A stretch of DNA of 64,000 bases from an uncultured Paracoccaceae bacterium. Its GTDB lineage: Bacteria > Pseudomonadota > Alphaproteobacteria > Rhodobacterales > Rhodobacteraceae. This document shows positions 9,764-19,498 of this stretch, in pieces (position 1 is the first letter of the stretch; each line of letters begins with the position of its first letter). Made by a program: the position numbers and the translations under genes. The stretch is taken from the NCBI GenBank assembly GCA_947489705.1, contig CANLEQ010000004.1, positions 161,820 through 225,819 on the forward strand. The letters are read 5' to 3'. The notes below the pieces were generated by a model. That model searched no databases. It saw only the letters and a list, made by a program, of their open reading frames with translations, and was not told the origin of the DNA.

Positions 9764-11431
9764 TTACTCGGCGGCTTCTCTCTGCTGTCCGCTTCGCTTG
9801 ATCGACCGGCCGTAAGGCTCGGGGGGCTGGAACGTATCGGCTGAAGCGCGCCGCCAGCGCTTGAGGTACACGTCCTCGACGTCGCTGTCCTGGTTGTCGA
9901 CCAAGTGCCCGGATTCCATATAGGGCCACGCATCCGACGCCTCGACCATGGCCCCATCGGCCTCGCGCTTCATGAAGTGATGCGGAAGGAAGTCCCGCGG
10001 GTCGTCGAGACCCGCCGCCCCTGCCATTTCCGCCAGCGCCTTCATCGTGTTGCGGTGAAAGCTCGCGACGCGCAACGCCTTGTCGTCGACAACGAGGGCA
10101 CGCTGACGCAAGGGGTCCTGGGTGGTGACGCCCGTGGGGCAACGGTTGGTGTGGCAGGCCTGCGCCTGGATGCAACCCACCGCGAACATGAATCCTCGGG
10201 CCGAATTGCACCAATCGGCCCCCATCGCGAAGGCCTGGCTGATATCGAAGGCGTGGATCAGCTTGCCGGCGGCGCCGATCCGGATACGGTCCCGGATTCC
10301 CGCCCCCCGCAGCGTGTTGTGCACGAAGGTCAGACCCTCGACCAGCGGCATGCCGACATGGTTCGCGAATTCCAGCGGCGCGGCGCCTGTCCCGCCCTCC
10401 TTGCCGTCCACTACGATGAAATCGGGATAGATGCCGGTCGCAAGCATCGCCTTGACGATGCACATGAATTCGCGCCTGTGTCCGATGCAGAGCTTGAAAC
10501 CGACCGGCTTGCCCCCCGACAATTCGCGCAGCCTGCCGATGAACCCGCAAAGCTCCCGAGGGGTGGAAAAGGCGGAATGGCCCGCGGGTGAGATGCAGTC
10601 CTTCCCCCTCGGAACGCCGCGTGCCTCGGCGATCTCGGCGGTGATCTTCGCGGCCGGTAGCATTCCGCCATGGCCCGGCTTGGCCCCCTGGCTGAGCTTG
10701 AGTTCGATCATCTTCACCTGAGGCTCGGTAGCCTTCGAGCGAAAGATCTCGGGATCGAATGCGCCGTCCGCCGTTCGACAGCCGAAATACCCCGACCCGA
10801 TCTCCCAGATGAGATCCCCGCCATGATGATGATACTTCGAAATTCCGCCCTCTCCGGTATCGTGCGCGAAGCCCCCCGCCTTCGCTCCCTTGTTGAGCGC
10901 GGAGATCGCGGCGCCGGAAAGCGATCCGAACGACATCGCCGAGATATTGTAGAGCGACGCCTCGTAAGGCTGGGCGCAATCCGGACCGCCGATTTTCACG
11001 CGGAAATCATGGCGGCTCAGATGGCTGGGCGAAATGGAATGCGTCATCCACGCATATCCACCCTGGTAGACCTTCTGCTTGGTTCCGAACGGGCGCGCCG
11101 CCTCTTCGTCCTTCGAACGCTGGTAGACGATCGAGCGATCCTCGCGGCTGAAGGGTTCCTCGTCCTGATCGGATTCCAGAAGATACTGGCGAATCTCGGG
11201 ACGGATCCGTTCAAAGAAATACCGCACATGTCCCAAGATGGGATAGTTGCGAAGAATCGCATGGCTGACCTGCGTCACGTCGTAGATACCCACGACCGCG
11301 AAAAACGCGAAGAAGACGCCCGGCAGAAGGAAGAGCCAGTCGATCAGGCTTAATCCCAGGAAGATGACCGACAGCAATATCGCCGCAGCGAGAGGCCCGT
11401 AGCGGTCCAGAGACCCAATGTTGCGCATCAT
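9764..11431 (-). CDS. Membrane-anchored FMN-binding glutamate synthase family protein
   Basis: 555-aa flavoprotein related to the FMN domain of glutamate synthase and to Bacillus YerD. Residues about 11-50 form two hydrophobic helices, so the protein is probably tethered to the inner membrane. The body is a TIM-barrel FMN domain with the loop GAKPGHGGMLPAAKIT and a cysteine cluster (CIQAQACHTNRCPTGV) that in glutamate synthase binds a 3Fe-4S centre. There is no glutaminase domain, so the reaction is unknown. Start codons ATG-ATG follow an AGGTGG site. It lies 64 bp beyond the last glycogen-operon gene on the same strand and may be its distal member. Family assignment is secure; function is not. 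Confidence 0.85.
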   Translation of the reverse strand: MMRNIGSLDRYGPLAAAILLSVIFLGLSLIDWLFLLPGVFFAFFAVVGIYDVTQVSHAILRNYPILGHVRYFFERIRPEIRQYLLESDQDEEPFSREDRSIVYQRSKDEEAARPFGTKQKVYQGGYAWMTHSISPSHLSRHDFRVKIGGPDCAQPYEASLYNISAMSFGSLSGAAISALNKGAKAGGFAHDTGEGGISKYHHHGGDLIWEIGSGYFGCRTADGAFDPEIFRSKATEPQVKMIELKLSQGAKPGHGGMLPAAKITAEIAEARGVPRGKDCISPAGHSAFSTPRELCGFIGRLRELSGGKPVGFKLCIGHRREFMCIVKAMLATGIYPDFIVVDGKEGGTGAAPLEFANHVGMPLVEGLTFVHNTLRGAGIRDRIRIGAAGKLIHAFDISQAFAMGADWCNSARGFMFAVGCIQAQACHTNRCPTGVTTQDPLRQRALVVDDKALRVASFHRNTMKALAEMAGAAGLDDPRDFLPHHFMKREADGAMVEASDAWPYMESGHLVDNQDSDVEDVYLKRWRRASADTFQPPEPYGRSIKRSGQQREAAE

Positions 11432-11495
11432 TCCACCTGTTTTCGGAGTTTCTGCTCGCAGATGATGAGCGCGGGCGACCGAGGTGACAATGCCA

Positions 11496-13865
11496 TCAAT
11501 CGCCGCGGGTAAAGACGAGTCCCGTCGAATCGCGCAAGGTGATCGGCCCGGATATGTAATCGTCGCCGATGCCGGGCGTGCGCAGGATGCAGGTCCACCC
11601 CGCCCCTTCCAGCCCTGGAATGGGCAATCGGAGGGGGTCGAATTCGTTCGACGGACCGCCCTCCATATGCGTGATCGCGTAGATCTCCCGCCCCTCGTGC
11701 CGCCTGTAGCTGGTAAAGATCGTGCGGCCGTCCACAGGGCGTAGATAGTCGAAGTGATCGTCGGGCCCGAGATTGTCGCGAAGCCAGGGATTGTCCCGGC
11801 GGAACCGGCGCAGGGCCAGCATGAAGCTCGTCTGCTCCACCTGCAGCACGGAGGTCGAGTTCGAGACGTTGCAATATTCGTGCATGTCGTCCATCCACGC
11901 CCGGGCGATGATCTTCAGATCCCGTACCGTGAACCGCCCCGGCCCGGCCAGCGAAGGCTCCACCCCGTTCAACAGCTTCGCGATATGATCGAGGTCGTAT
12001 TCCGTGACATCGACTAGCGCGGGAAGGAACTCGAAGAACCGCGCCAGCTCCTCGCGGGTCTCGAAGCCCAACTCCTTGAGGCGCCGGAAATTTCCGGGCA
12101 CGGAATACCGGTATTCGTCGACCTGCCATTTGAGGCTGATCGCCTCCTCGGCCACGACCTTGACGCCGTATTTGTCGTCCTGATTGCGGATGAAGCCCCA
12201 ATTGGCGCGCGCGGTCGAATTGAGAAAATCCATCGGCACGCCCGGAAACGCCGCGTAGGTCAGCATGCTGACGGCCGGGTTGTCGTAGGCCTTCTCGAGG
12301 ATCTCCATCTTGGTGTCGCCGAGCCGCGTGTTGATGTTGAGCTTGGGGTTCACCTGCGTGCCACGCCGGAGCGTGTCGTGGTTCGCCGTTCCCGAGATCC
12401 AGTTCGACCCGACGCTCAGCATTTCCCGGATACGCCACCATTTCGACAACCAGTAGCCGTAGATGAAGGGCGTGTTGTGCGCGAAGGTCAGCGGGCCCCA
12501 CTGGAACACGTCGAGATCCTTATGCTGCTCGATCACGGCGCGATAGTTCGACGACAGCTCCCAGTCCTCCTGCGGCCAGGGGCGTCCGTCCTCGAACACG
12601 AACCACGGCCGGTAGGCAGTCCCCGCGACGTCCTGAACGATGTCGGACATCGCGTTCAGGTACTCGTCGTCGTGACGCATCGTCTGAGCGCCGGCATCCC
12701 ACCACTTGAAATCCTGCGCTCCGTCGACCCGAACGCCGTCCGCCCCGAAATTCACCTTGCGGCGCTGCAATTCCAGCATGATGGCCCGCACGGCCGGATT
12801 CCGGTAATCCATGTTCTGGCCGTACATGTTCGGCCCGGCGAAGAAATGGCTGTTGAGCGCGTCGAGCCCCTGATTGTCGGAATGCCCGAACACCACGTCG
12901 AAGATCAGCTGCTTGGGCTTCGTCGGGAAATTGTGGAGCACCGCGGCAAAATCAATGAGCTCGTCCGGCCGCCCGGATTCGAGCAGTACCGGGTTCACCG
13001 TCGCCATGCCCGAGATGACAATATCGTATCCCCAATTCGTCGTATTGGGGCGTGTCAGGCTGATCTCGACCTCGTCGTCGTTCTCCCCTCGGGTCTCCGA
13101 CCAGAAGCCCGGCCCCGTCTCGTAAGTCGTCGTGGGCTCGACGGGCAGCAACTGGACGGCGTCGTATCCAAGAAAGATCTCGTCCATCGGATCGAGCGCC
13201 AGGTTCTTCTCCACCCGCTCGCCGAGACGTTCGAAGTGGCGCGTGAGCCCCGCGAGGGTGCCGCTCGCCGTCGCGGTGGGAACGTGGATCTGCAGGATGT
13301 TGGTAGGCGGGCCGAACTTGTGCGGGGCGTCGCCCTTCACAGATTCGAAATAGTCCTTGTCGCCACGGCGCGATTGCATTCTCTCGACGTCGTAGAGCTC
13401 TGCCGGCGCAAACGCCCCGAACGGCAGCGACATGGCGAGTGGATCGAGAATCCGGTGCCAGGTATCTTCCGCGTCGCGCCAGACCAAGCTGTAGAAATCG
13501 CCGCCATTCTCGCGATCGCCCGCGTGCATGCCCGTCGCCGCCGCGAACGTATGCGCCTCGTATCTGGCCACCGGGAGATAGACCCGTTCGAACACGACAT
13601 CCTGATGCGCGCGGGTCAGATCGAGCGGTCCCTTGGGCGCCAGAACTTCGAGAAAAACATCCCCGTCCGGCACGCGGTTGTCGAGCAGTTCGGGTGTCCA
13701 GAATCCGAACGTCGCCCCTTCCTCGCCGATCTGGCCACCGAGCATGCGGCTGATCGCCTGATGGGCGTCGAACGCCGTCTCGGATGTATTGAGAAGCTGG
13801 CGACATTTGTGTGCCAAGCCTTCTGCCACGACCGAATCGGCGGTCACACGGGTCTTCAGTGTCAT
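11496..13865 (-). CDS. GH13-like glycoside hydrolase, candidate glucosylglycerol hydrolase
   Basis: 789-aa protein closing the glycogen operon. It shows divergent GH13 landmarks: FDVVFGHSDNQG in the place of region I, GADGVRVDGAQDFKWW for region II with the candidate nucleophile Asp, FVFEDGRPWP for the acid/base Glu, and SGTANHDTLRR for region IV. The first ~250 residues do not resemble a standard CBM48 domain. From memory of the family it looks most like the glucosylglycerol hydrolase (GghA) type known from cyanobacteria, which splits the compatible solute glucosylglycerol, but this is an inference. An AAGG site precedes the ATG, 12 bp after the pgm stop. A trehalose- or sucrose-type activity is an alternative. 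Confidence 0.6.
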   Translation of the reverse strand: MTLKTRVTADSVVAEGLAHKCRQLLNTSETAFDAHQAISRMLGGQIGEEGATFGFWTPELLDNRVPDGDVFLEVLAPKGPLDLTRAHQDVVFERVYLPVARYEAHTFAAATGMHAGDRENGGDFYSLVWRDAEDTWHRILDPLAMSLPFGAFAPAELYDVERMQSRRGDKDYFESVKGDAPHKFGPPTNILQIHVPTATASGTLAGLTRHFERLGERVEKNLALDPMDEIFLGYDAVQLLPVEPTTTYETGPGFWSETRGENDDEVEISLTRPNTTNWGYDIVISGMATVNPVLLESGRPDELIDFAAVLHNFPTKPKQLIFDVVFGHSDNQGLDALNSHFFAGPNMYGQNMDYRNPAVRAIMLELQRRKVNFGADGVRVDGAQDFKWWDAGAQTMRHDDEYLNAMSDIVQDVAGTAYRPWFVFEDGRPWPQEDWELSSNYRAVIEQHKDLDVFQWGPLTFAHNTPFIYGYWLSKWWRIREMLSVGSNWISGTANHDTLRRGTQVNPKLNINTRLGDTKMEILEKAYDNPAVSMLTYAAFPGVPMDFLNSTARANWGFIRNQDDKYGVKVVAEEAISLKWQVDEYRYSVPGNFRRLKELGFETREELARFFEFLPALVDVTEYDLDHIAKLLNGVEPSLAGPGRFTVRDLKIIARAWMDDMHEYCNVSNSTSVLQVEQTSFMLALRRFRRDNPWLRDNLGPDDHFDYLRPVDGRTIFTSYRRHEGREIYAITHMEGGPSNEFDPLRLPIPGLEGAGWTCILRTPGIGDDYISGPITLRDSTGLVFTRGD

Positions 13866-13877
13866 GTCAGGCCTTTC

Positions 13878-15509
13878 TCAGGCGCGCACGTCCGGTTCCG
13901 TGCGGCCAGTGTAATGTTCGATCCTTGCGATCTCTTCCGCGGCTCGGGCCATGTCCGACAGGGCCTCCTGCGCGTCGCGATCCTGCGCGGTTGCATCCTC
14001 GCTGACATCTTCGAGATAGACGCGCAAGGTGGCACCGACGGTTCCCGTTCCCGACAACCGGTAAACCACCCGGCCCCCGCCCGCAAACATCACGCGCAGG
14101 CCCTGCTGCCTCGCCACGGATCCGTCCACCGGATCTTCATAAGAGAACTCATCGGCCCGTTCGACAATGCGCCCGCAGAATTCCTGTCCAGCCAGCGAGT
14201 CGAGACGGCCCCGCAGGTCGTCGAACATCTCGGTTGCGCGATCCGCATCGACCCCTTCGAAGTCATGTCGCGTGTAGAAGTTGCGACCGTATTCCGCCCA
14301 ATGGTCATGGACCAGTTCCACCACGCCCTTGCCCGTCTCGGCGAGAATATTGAGCCAGAGGAGCACCGCCCAAAGGCCGTCCTTCTCGCGAACGTGATCG
14401 CTTCCGGTGCCGGCGCTTTCTTCGCCGCAAAGGGTGATACGCCCGTCGTCGAGAAGGTTGCCGAAGAATTTCCACCCCGTGGGCGTCTCGTAGCAATCGA
14501 TCCCCTTCCTCGCGGCCACCGCGTCAAGCGCGCGCGAGGTCGGCATCGACCGCGCGACCCCGGCGAGGCCCTTGGCATAGGCGGGCGCCAGATGCGCATT
14601 CGCGGCGAGAACGGCCAGGGAATCCGACGGCGTCACATAGAGGCCGGGCCCCATGATCATGTTGCGATCGCCGTCGCCGTCGCTTGCTGCGCCGAAATCG
14701 GGCGGAGTATCGCCGTTCATCGCCGCCATCAGTTCCTTGGCCCAGATCGGGTTGGGGTCGGGATGTCCCCCTCCGAAATCGGGTTTGGGCTCGGCGTTCA
14801 ATACGCTGCCCGGCGCAGCACCCAGCCTGCCCTCCAGTATCGCCTTTGCATACGGTCCCGTGACCGCGTGCATTGCGTCGAAGCGCATGGTGAAGCCGCC
14901 GCTGATCAATCGCCGGATCGCGTCGAAATCGAAGAGCTTCTCCATGAGCTGGGCATAGGCCTCGACCGGGTCCACGACCTCGACCACCATGTCGCCCATC
15001 GCGTACTCGCCCGGTTGCGACAAATCCACGTTCTGCGTCTCGGCGATCTTGTAACTTGCGATGGATTTCGTCGCCTCGAATATGCGTCCCGTCACATCCT
15101 CCGCAGCGGGGCCACCGTTGGAGTTGTTGAACTTCACGCCGAAATCCTCGTCGATCCCGCCAGGATTATGGCTGGCCGAAAGGATGATGCCACCATCGGT
15201 CGCGCGGGTGCGGATGAGGTTCGAGGCGGCAGGCGTACTCAGAAGCGCGTTCTGTCCCACGATGACACGTCGTGCCCCTGATGCGGCGGCCATGCGCAGG
15301 ATGACCTGAGCCGCTTCGGGGGAGAAGTAGCGCCCGTCGCCCCCGAGAACCAGCGTCTTGCTCGTCACGCCGCCGATGCCCGTCCATATGCTCTCGACGA
15401 AATTCTCGAGGTAATGCGGCTCCATGAAGGTGCGGGTCTTCTTGCGCAGACCGCTCGTGCCGGGTTTCTGACCCTCGATGGGTTTCGTGTCGATCGTCAG
15501 GATTTCCAT
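13878..15509 (-). CDS. pgm: Alpha-D-glucose phosphate-specific phosphoglucomutase
   Basis: 543-aa enzyme interconverting glucose-1-phosphate and glucose-6-phosphate, the link between glycogen and glycolysis. It begins with the family signature KPGTSGLRKKTRTF. The catalytic serine lies in LSASHNPGGIDEDFGVKF, metal binding is by SDGDGDRNM, the sugar-binding loop is CGEESAGTGSDH, and the phosphate-binding loop near the C terminus is RLSGTGTVGATLRVYLE. The ATG has a GAGGAAG ribosome site 12 bp after malQ. Its place inside the glycogen operon fits supply of glucose-1-phosphate to glgC and removal of the glgP product. Confidence 0.96.
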   Translation of the reverse strand: MEILTIDTKPIEGQKPGTSGLRKKTRTFMEPHYLENFVESIWTGIGGVTSKTLVLGGDGRYFSPEAAQVILRMAAASGARRVIVGQNALLSTPAASNLIRTRATDGGIILSASHNPGGIDEDFGVKFNNSNGGPAAEDVTGRIFEATKSIASYKIAETQNVDLSQPGEYAMGDMVVEVVDPVEAYAQLMEKLFDFDAIRRLISGGFTMRFDAMHAVTGPYAKAILEGRLGAAPGSVLNAEPKPDFGGGHPDPNPIWAKELMAAMNGDTPPDFGAASDGDGDRNMIMGPGLYVTPSDSLAVLAANAHLAPAYAKGLAGVARSMPTSRALDAVAARKGIDCYETPTGWKFFGNLLDDGRITLCGEESAGTGSDHVREKDGLWAVLLWLNILAETGKGVVELVHDHWAEYGRNFYTRHDFEGVDADRATEMFDDLRGRLDSLAGQEFCGRIVERADEFSYEDPVDGSVARQQGLRVMFAGGGRVVYRLSGTGTVGATLRVYLEDVSEDATAQDRDAQEALSDMARAAEEIARIEHYTGRTEPDVRA

Positions 15510-15521
15510 GTCTTCCTCGTT

Positions 15522-17402
15522 CTATCTTCCGGCCTCGCGCATGAGCTCGGCCGTGATCCTGACTTCGTCAAGCTCGCCAAGCCGATCGGGTGCGATGCCC
15601 ACCATGCGTCGCCAGTTGGGGTGTTGATCCACGGTTCCGGGCAGGTTCGGCTGCTCGACGCGTCCCAGGAGATCCTCGATCTGAACCGCGATGAGGCGCG
15701 AGGGGGTTTGCGCGAGGAATGCGTGCAGATCTCGCGCCGTGTCGCCGCCGATGAGCCGCGTCAGGGCTTCGACCTCCTCGTGCCTCTGAGACTTTCCGTC
15801 CCGAAGCTGAGCGTCGTCGGTATCGCCGACCTCGCGGCGCCATTCCAGATCGCGGCCGGACTTCCAGCCCTCCCATGTCGGGAGATCGTGAGTGCTGAAC
15901 GAAGTCAGCGCGCTTTCGCTGTATCCTTCTGCCGGCGTGAAGGTCGCGGTCGTCGCGTCCCAGTCCTGCTCGAACTGCGCCACGCGGCACCCGAGGATCC
16001 CCGCGCTTTCGAGCGCATCGTGAAGGCCGTCGGGAATGTTGCCGAGGTCCTCGCCCACGATGGTCGCACCGGCGCGCTCCGCCTCGATTCTCGCCACGGC
16101 CAGAAGCGCATCGCGCGGCATCGAGACATAGGCACCCGGGATCTCGGTGTCTTGCGGTACCCAGAAGGCCCGCTCGAAGCCCAGGATGTGATCGATCCGC
16201 AGAAGCTTCGCATGGGCGAATTGCCGGCGCAGGATCGCGGCCAGCGGCGCGAAGCCGCGTGCGGCCAGGGTGTCGGGCCGCAGGGGTGCGAGGCCCCAGC
16301 TCTGGCCACGCGCCGAGAAGGCGTCGGGCGGTGCTCCGAGCGAGACGCCTCTTGCGAAGAGCTCGGGATCGGCCCAGGTCTCCGCGCCGGCGGGATGCGT
16401 TCCGACCGCGAGGTCGAGATAGAGGCCGAACCGCATGCCGGCTGCACGCGCGGCCTCCTGCACCTGATCGAGCGCGACCTCCGCGCGCCATTGCAGCCAT
16501 GCATGGAAACTGACGAGGTCGGCATGCTCTTGCGCGAATGCGGCGACGTCTGGGCTGTCGGGATCGCGGTAGCCCTCCGGCCAATCGGGCCAATAGGCCC
16601 CGAGCTCGTCCGACAGGGCCTGATGCAGGGCGAACCGCTCCAGATCGCCGTTCTGCGCGGCGCGCCACTTCTCGAAATCGGCACCCGCTTCGGACCATTC
16701 CCTGCGCAGGGCAGTAACCCGCGCGGGCTGGTTCCTGGCATAATCGACAAGCTCCCCGCCGGCGGGGGCGGCAGGCTCCCGGGGCGCGATATGCAGGACC
16801 GACAACCGGCCCCGATGCGAGGGCGAATAGGGGCTTATCGCGGTTGGGTCATGGGGAAAGCCGGCATGGATCGGATTGATCCCCACGAAATCCGCTCCGG
16901 CAGCACCGAGAGAGGACACGGCCGCGCGCAGATCGGCATAGGTGCCGATCCTTCCGTCGCGCCCGAGGCCATAGAGCGGCAGGGTCACGCCCCAGCCCTT
17001 GGGAGGCTCCCGGAGGCGCTCCGGAGCGGCGAGAATCCACGCCTCCCAATCGTGCCCGTGCAGCCGATGGATGCCGACAGGCACGGAGCCGAGCTGTGCG
17101 CCCGCCCCCTCGCGTCGCTCGCCATCCTCGAGATCGAGGGTCCAGCTTGCATCTTCGAGCCCGCGCAGATCCTGCGTGCGATCCGAGGAAACGACCACAT
17201 AACTGGGTACCGGGCGTCGGGCGTCCTGCGCCTCGATCCGCTTCAGGTACTGCTCGGCGCCGTCCGCATCCGTCGGCGCACCCATGGCGGCAAGCACCGC
17301 GTCGCGCGTCTCGGATGTCAGCGTATGCGCCGCGCCGATCTGATCGGTGTATTCGGCAACGACGCCCAGCCGGGCTGCCAGCCGGTCCCGCGGATCGTTC
17401 AT
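15522..17402 (-). CDS. malQ: 4-alpha-glucanotransferase (amylomaltase, GH77)
   Basis: 626-aa cytosolic disproportionating enzyme that joins short maltodextrins and releases glucose, so that phosphorylase can keep working on debranched stubs. GH77 motifs are visible: LLRIDHILGFERAFWVPQ with the nucleophile Asp, TIVGEDLGNIPDGL with the acid/base Glu, and STHDLPTWEGWKSG with the third acidic residue. An N-terminal extension of about 130 residues precedes the barrel, as in many proteobacterial MalQ proteins. The ATG overlaps the glgX stop as ATGA, indicating coupling. pgm follows 12 bp later. Confidence 0.93.
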   Translation of the reverse strand: MNDPRDRLAARLGVVAEYTDQIGAAHTLTSETRDAVLAAMGAPTDADGAEQYLKRIEAQDARRPVPSYVVVSSDRTQDLRGLEDASWTLDLEDGERREGAGAQLGSVPVGIHRLHGHDWEAWILAAPERLREPPKGWGVTLPLYGLGRDGRIGTYADLRAAVSSLGAAGADFVGINPIHAGFPHDPTAISPYSPSHRGRLSVLHIAPREPAAPAGGELVDYARNQPARVTALRREWSEAGADFEKWRAAQNGDLERFALHQALSDELGAYWPDWPEGYRDPDSPDVAAFAQEHADLVSFHAWLQWRAEVALDQVQEAARAAGMRFGLYLDLAVGTHPAGAETWADPELFARGVSLGAPPDAFSARGQSWGLAPLRPDTLAARGFAPLAAILRRQFAHAKLLRIDHILGFERAFWVPQDTEIPGAYVSMPRDALLAVARIEAERAGATIVGEDLGNIPDGLHDALESAGILGCRVAQFEQDWDATTATFTPAEGYSESALTSFSTHDLPTWEGWKSGRDLEWRREVGDTDDAQLRDGKSQRHEEVEALTRLIGGDTARDLHAFLAQTPSRLIAVQIEDLLGRVEQPNLPGTVDQHPNWRRMVGIAPDRLGELDEVRITAELMREAGR

Positions 17403-19498
17403 GCCGGGACCAGATCCAGCGCCAGCACCGCGACCGATTCAGCCGCGACCCGGATCGTGTCACCGACGGCATCCGTCCGTGTGTCGTAGCTTTCGGTATC
17501 CACGCGCCAGGCCCAATGCGTGCCCTCGGGCGGCGTGGGAACCTGCATCTCGACCGCTTGACCTGCATTGAAGACCGCGAAGATCGCCATCTCGGTCTCG
17601 GCGTAATGCGGTGTGCCGCTGGCCATCCGAAGCTCCATCGCCACGCATCGCAACTCGTCGTCTTCCCAATCCGAGTCCGACATGGGCTCTCCGTCCGGAC
17701 GCCACCAGAAGAGATCCTCGAACCCGTCGGCCGCACGTTCGCGGGCGTGAAGAAACAGCTTCTGCCGGAGCAGAGGGTGATCCTTGCGGAACCGGATCAT
17801 CATGCGCGTGAAATCGTGGAATTCCTCGTCGAAGGCCTCCCAATCAATCCAGCTGATCTCGTTGTCCTGGGAATAGGCGTTGTTGTTGCCCTGCTGCGAA
17901 TTGCCCATCTCGTCGCCGGCGAGGATCATCGGCGTACCCTGGCTCAGCATCAGTGTCGCGATCATGTTGCGACGGCGTTTCGCGCGCGCGGCGAGCACGC
18001 TCTCATCGTCGGTCTCGCCCTCGATGCCAAGATTGTCCGAGTAATTCTCGCCGTGGCCATCGGCGCCGTTCTCGCCGTTGGCCTCGTTGTGCTTCTCGTT
18101 GTAGCTCACCGTATCCATCAGCGTGAACCCGTCATGCGCGGTCAGCAGGTTCACAGATGCCGTTGCCGGCCGCCCGGAATGGTCGAATTGCAGGGCGCTG
18201 CCCGTCAGTCGGTCGGCCAGCGCCGGTGCCTCGGACGCGTCGCCGCGCCAGAACCGGCGCACGGTATCGCGATACTTGTCGTTCCACTCCATGAAGGGCG
18301 GAGGGAACGCACCGAGCTGATAGCCGCCCGGTCCGATGTCCCACGGCTCCGCGATGAGCTTCACGTTCGACAGGATCGGGTCCTGCCGGATGGCGTCGAA
18401 GAAGGCCGCGCCGCGATCGAAGCCACCTTCGTTGACGCGCCCCAGCGTGGAACAGAGGTCGAAGCGGAACCCGTCCACATGCATCACCTCGACCCAGTAG
18501 CGCAGCGAATCCATGATCATCCGCAGGACCATCGGATGATCGACGTTGAGCGTGTTTCCCGTCCCCGTATCGTTCACGTAATAACGCGGATTGTCGGGCA
18601 TCAGGCGGTAGTAGCTCACGTTGTCGAGCCCCCGGAACGATAGCGTCGGACCGAGCTCGCTACCCTCGCAGGTATGGTTGTAGACCACGTCCATAATCAC
18701 TTCGATGCCGGCCGAGTGGAACCGGGCGACCATCTGCTGGAACTCGTCGATCTGCGCCCATGCCATGTATTTCGGCTCGGGTGAGAAAAACCCGAACGTC
18801 TGGTAACCCCAGTAATTCGACAGCCCCTTCTCGTCTAGAAAGCGGTCTGTGAGAAATGTCTGCGCCGGCAGAAGCTCGATCGCGGTGATCCCGAGATCCG
18901 TAAGGTAGTCGAGCATCGGATCGGACGACATCGCAAGGAACGTACCGGGATCGTCGACGTCCTTGCGGCGCATCGTCAGTCCCTTGACATGCGCCTCATA
19001 GACCACCGATTGCTGGATTGGGGTGCGAAGCGGATAGTCCCTGCCCCACGAAAAGCTTGGATCCTCTACCACGGATCGCGGCATGAAAGGCGCGCTGTCA
19101 CGCGGATCGGCGATGAGATCGCGATCTTTGCCCTTGTGATCGATCGGATAGCCCATCAGAGCATCGTTCCAGATCGGATGCTTGGTCAACCGCTTGGCGT
19201 AGGGGTCCATGAGAAGCTTTGCCGGATTGAACCGATGCCCCTCTTCGGGTGCAAAAGGTCCATGTGCGCGATAGCCGTATCTCTGGCCCGGACGAAGCCC
19301 CGAGATATAGCCATGCCAGACGTCACCGTTGCGCTCGGGCAGATCGATCTGGGTGATCTCGCGGTCCTCGTGATCGAAGAGGCACAAAACCATACGGGTG
19401 GCGTTCTCGGAAAATACGGCGAAGTTCACGCCGTCGCCGTCGAAAGTCGCGCCAATGGGGGCTGCGCGGCCCTCCGTCATCTTGAAATCAATGCTCAT
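17399..19498 (-). CDS. glgX: Glycogen debranching enzyme
   Basis: 699-aa isoamylase-type enzyme that cleaves alpha-1,6 branch stubs left by phosphorylase on glycogen. An N-terminal CBM48 domain (GATFDGDGVNFAVFSENATRM) precedes the GH13 barrel. Barrel motifs are IMDVVYNHTCEGSELGP, DGFRFDLCSTLGR with the nucleophile Asp, LIAEPWDIGPGGYQLG with the acid Glu, and LLTAHDGFTLMD. The length is typical of GlgX. Its start overlaps glgA by 11 bp and its end overlaps malQ by 4 bp, so all three are translationally linked. Confidence 0.95.
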   Translation of the reverse strand: MSIDFKMTEGRAAPIGATFDGDGVNFAVFSENATRMVLCLFDHEDREITQIDLPERNGDVWHGYISGLRPGQRYGYRAHGPFAPEEGHRFNPAKLLMDPYAKRLTKHPIWNDALMGYPIDHKGKDRDLIADPRDSAPFMPRSVVEDPSFSWGRDYPLRTPIQQSVVYEAHVKGLTMRRKDVDDPGTFLAMSSDPMLDYLTDLGITAIELLPAQTFLTDRFLDEKGLSNYWGYQTFGFFSPEPKYMAWAQIDEFQQMVARFHSAGIEVIMDVVYNHTCEGSELGPTLSFRGLDNVSYYRLMPDNPRYYVNDTGTGNTLNVDHPMVLRMIMDSLRYWVEVMHVDGFRFDLCSTLGRVNEGGFDRGAAFFDAIRQDPILSNVKLIAEPWDIGPGGYQLGAFPPPFMEWNDKYRDTVRRFWRGDASEAPALADRLTGSALQFDHSGRPATASVNLLTAHDGFTLMDTVSYNEKHNEANGENGADGHGENYSDNLGIEGETDDESVLAARAKRRRNMIATLMLSQGTPMILAGDEMGNSQQGNNNAYSQDNEISWIDWEAFDEEFHDFTRMMIRFRKDHPLLRQKLFLHARERAADGFEDLFWWRPDGEPMSDSDWEDDELRCVAMELRMASGTPHYAETEMAIFAVFNAGQAVEMQVPTPPEGTHWAWRVDTESYDTRTDAVGDTIRVAAESVAVLALDLVPA

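Noticed and set aside
12378..15281. Very long open frame (about 967 codons) on the plus strand
   Set aside because: It runs antisense to the GH13-like gene and pgm, both with clear catalytic motifs. Its translation is rich in Arg, His and Pro with no recognisable domain; such frames are common in high-GC DNA.
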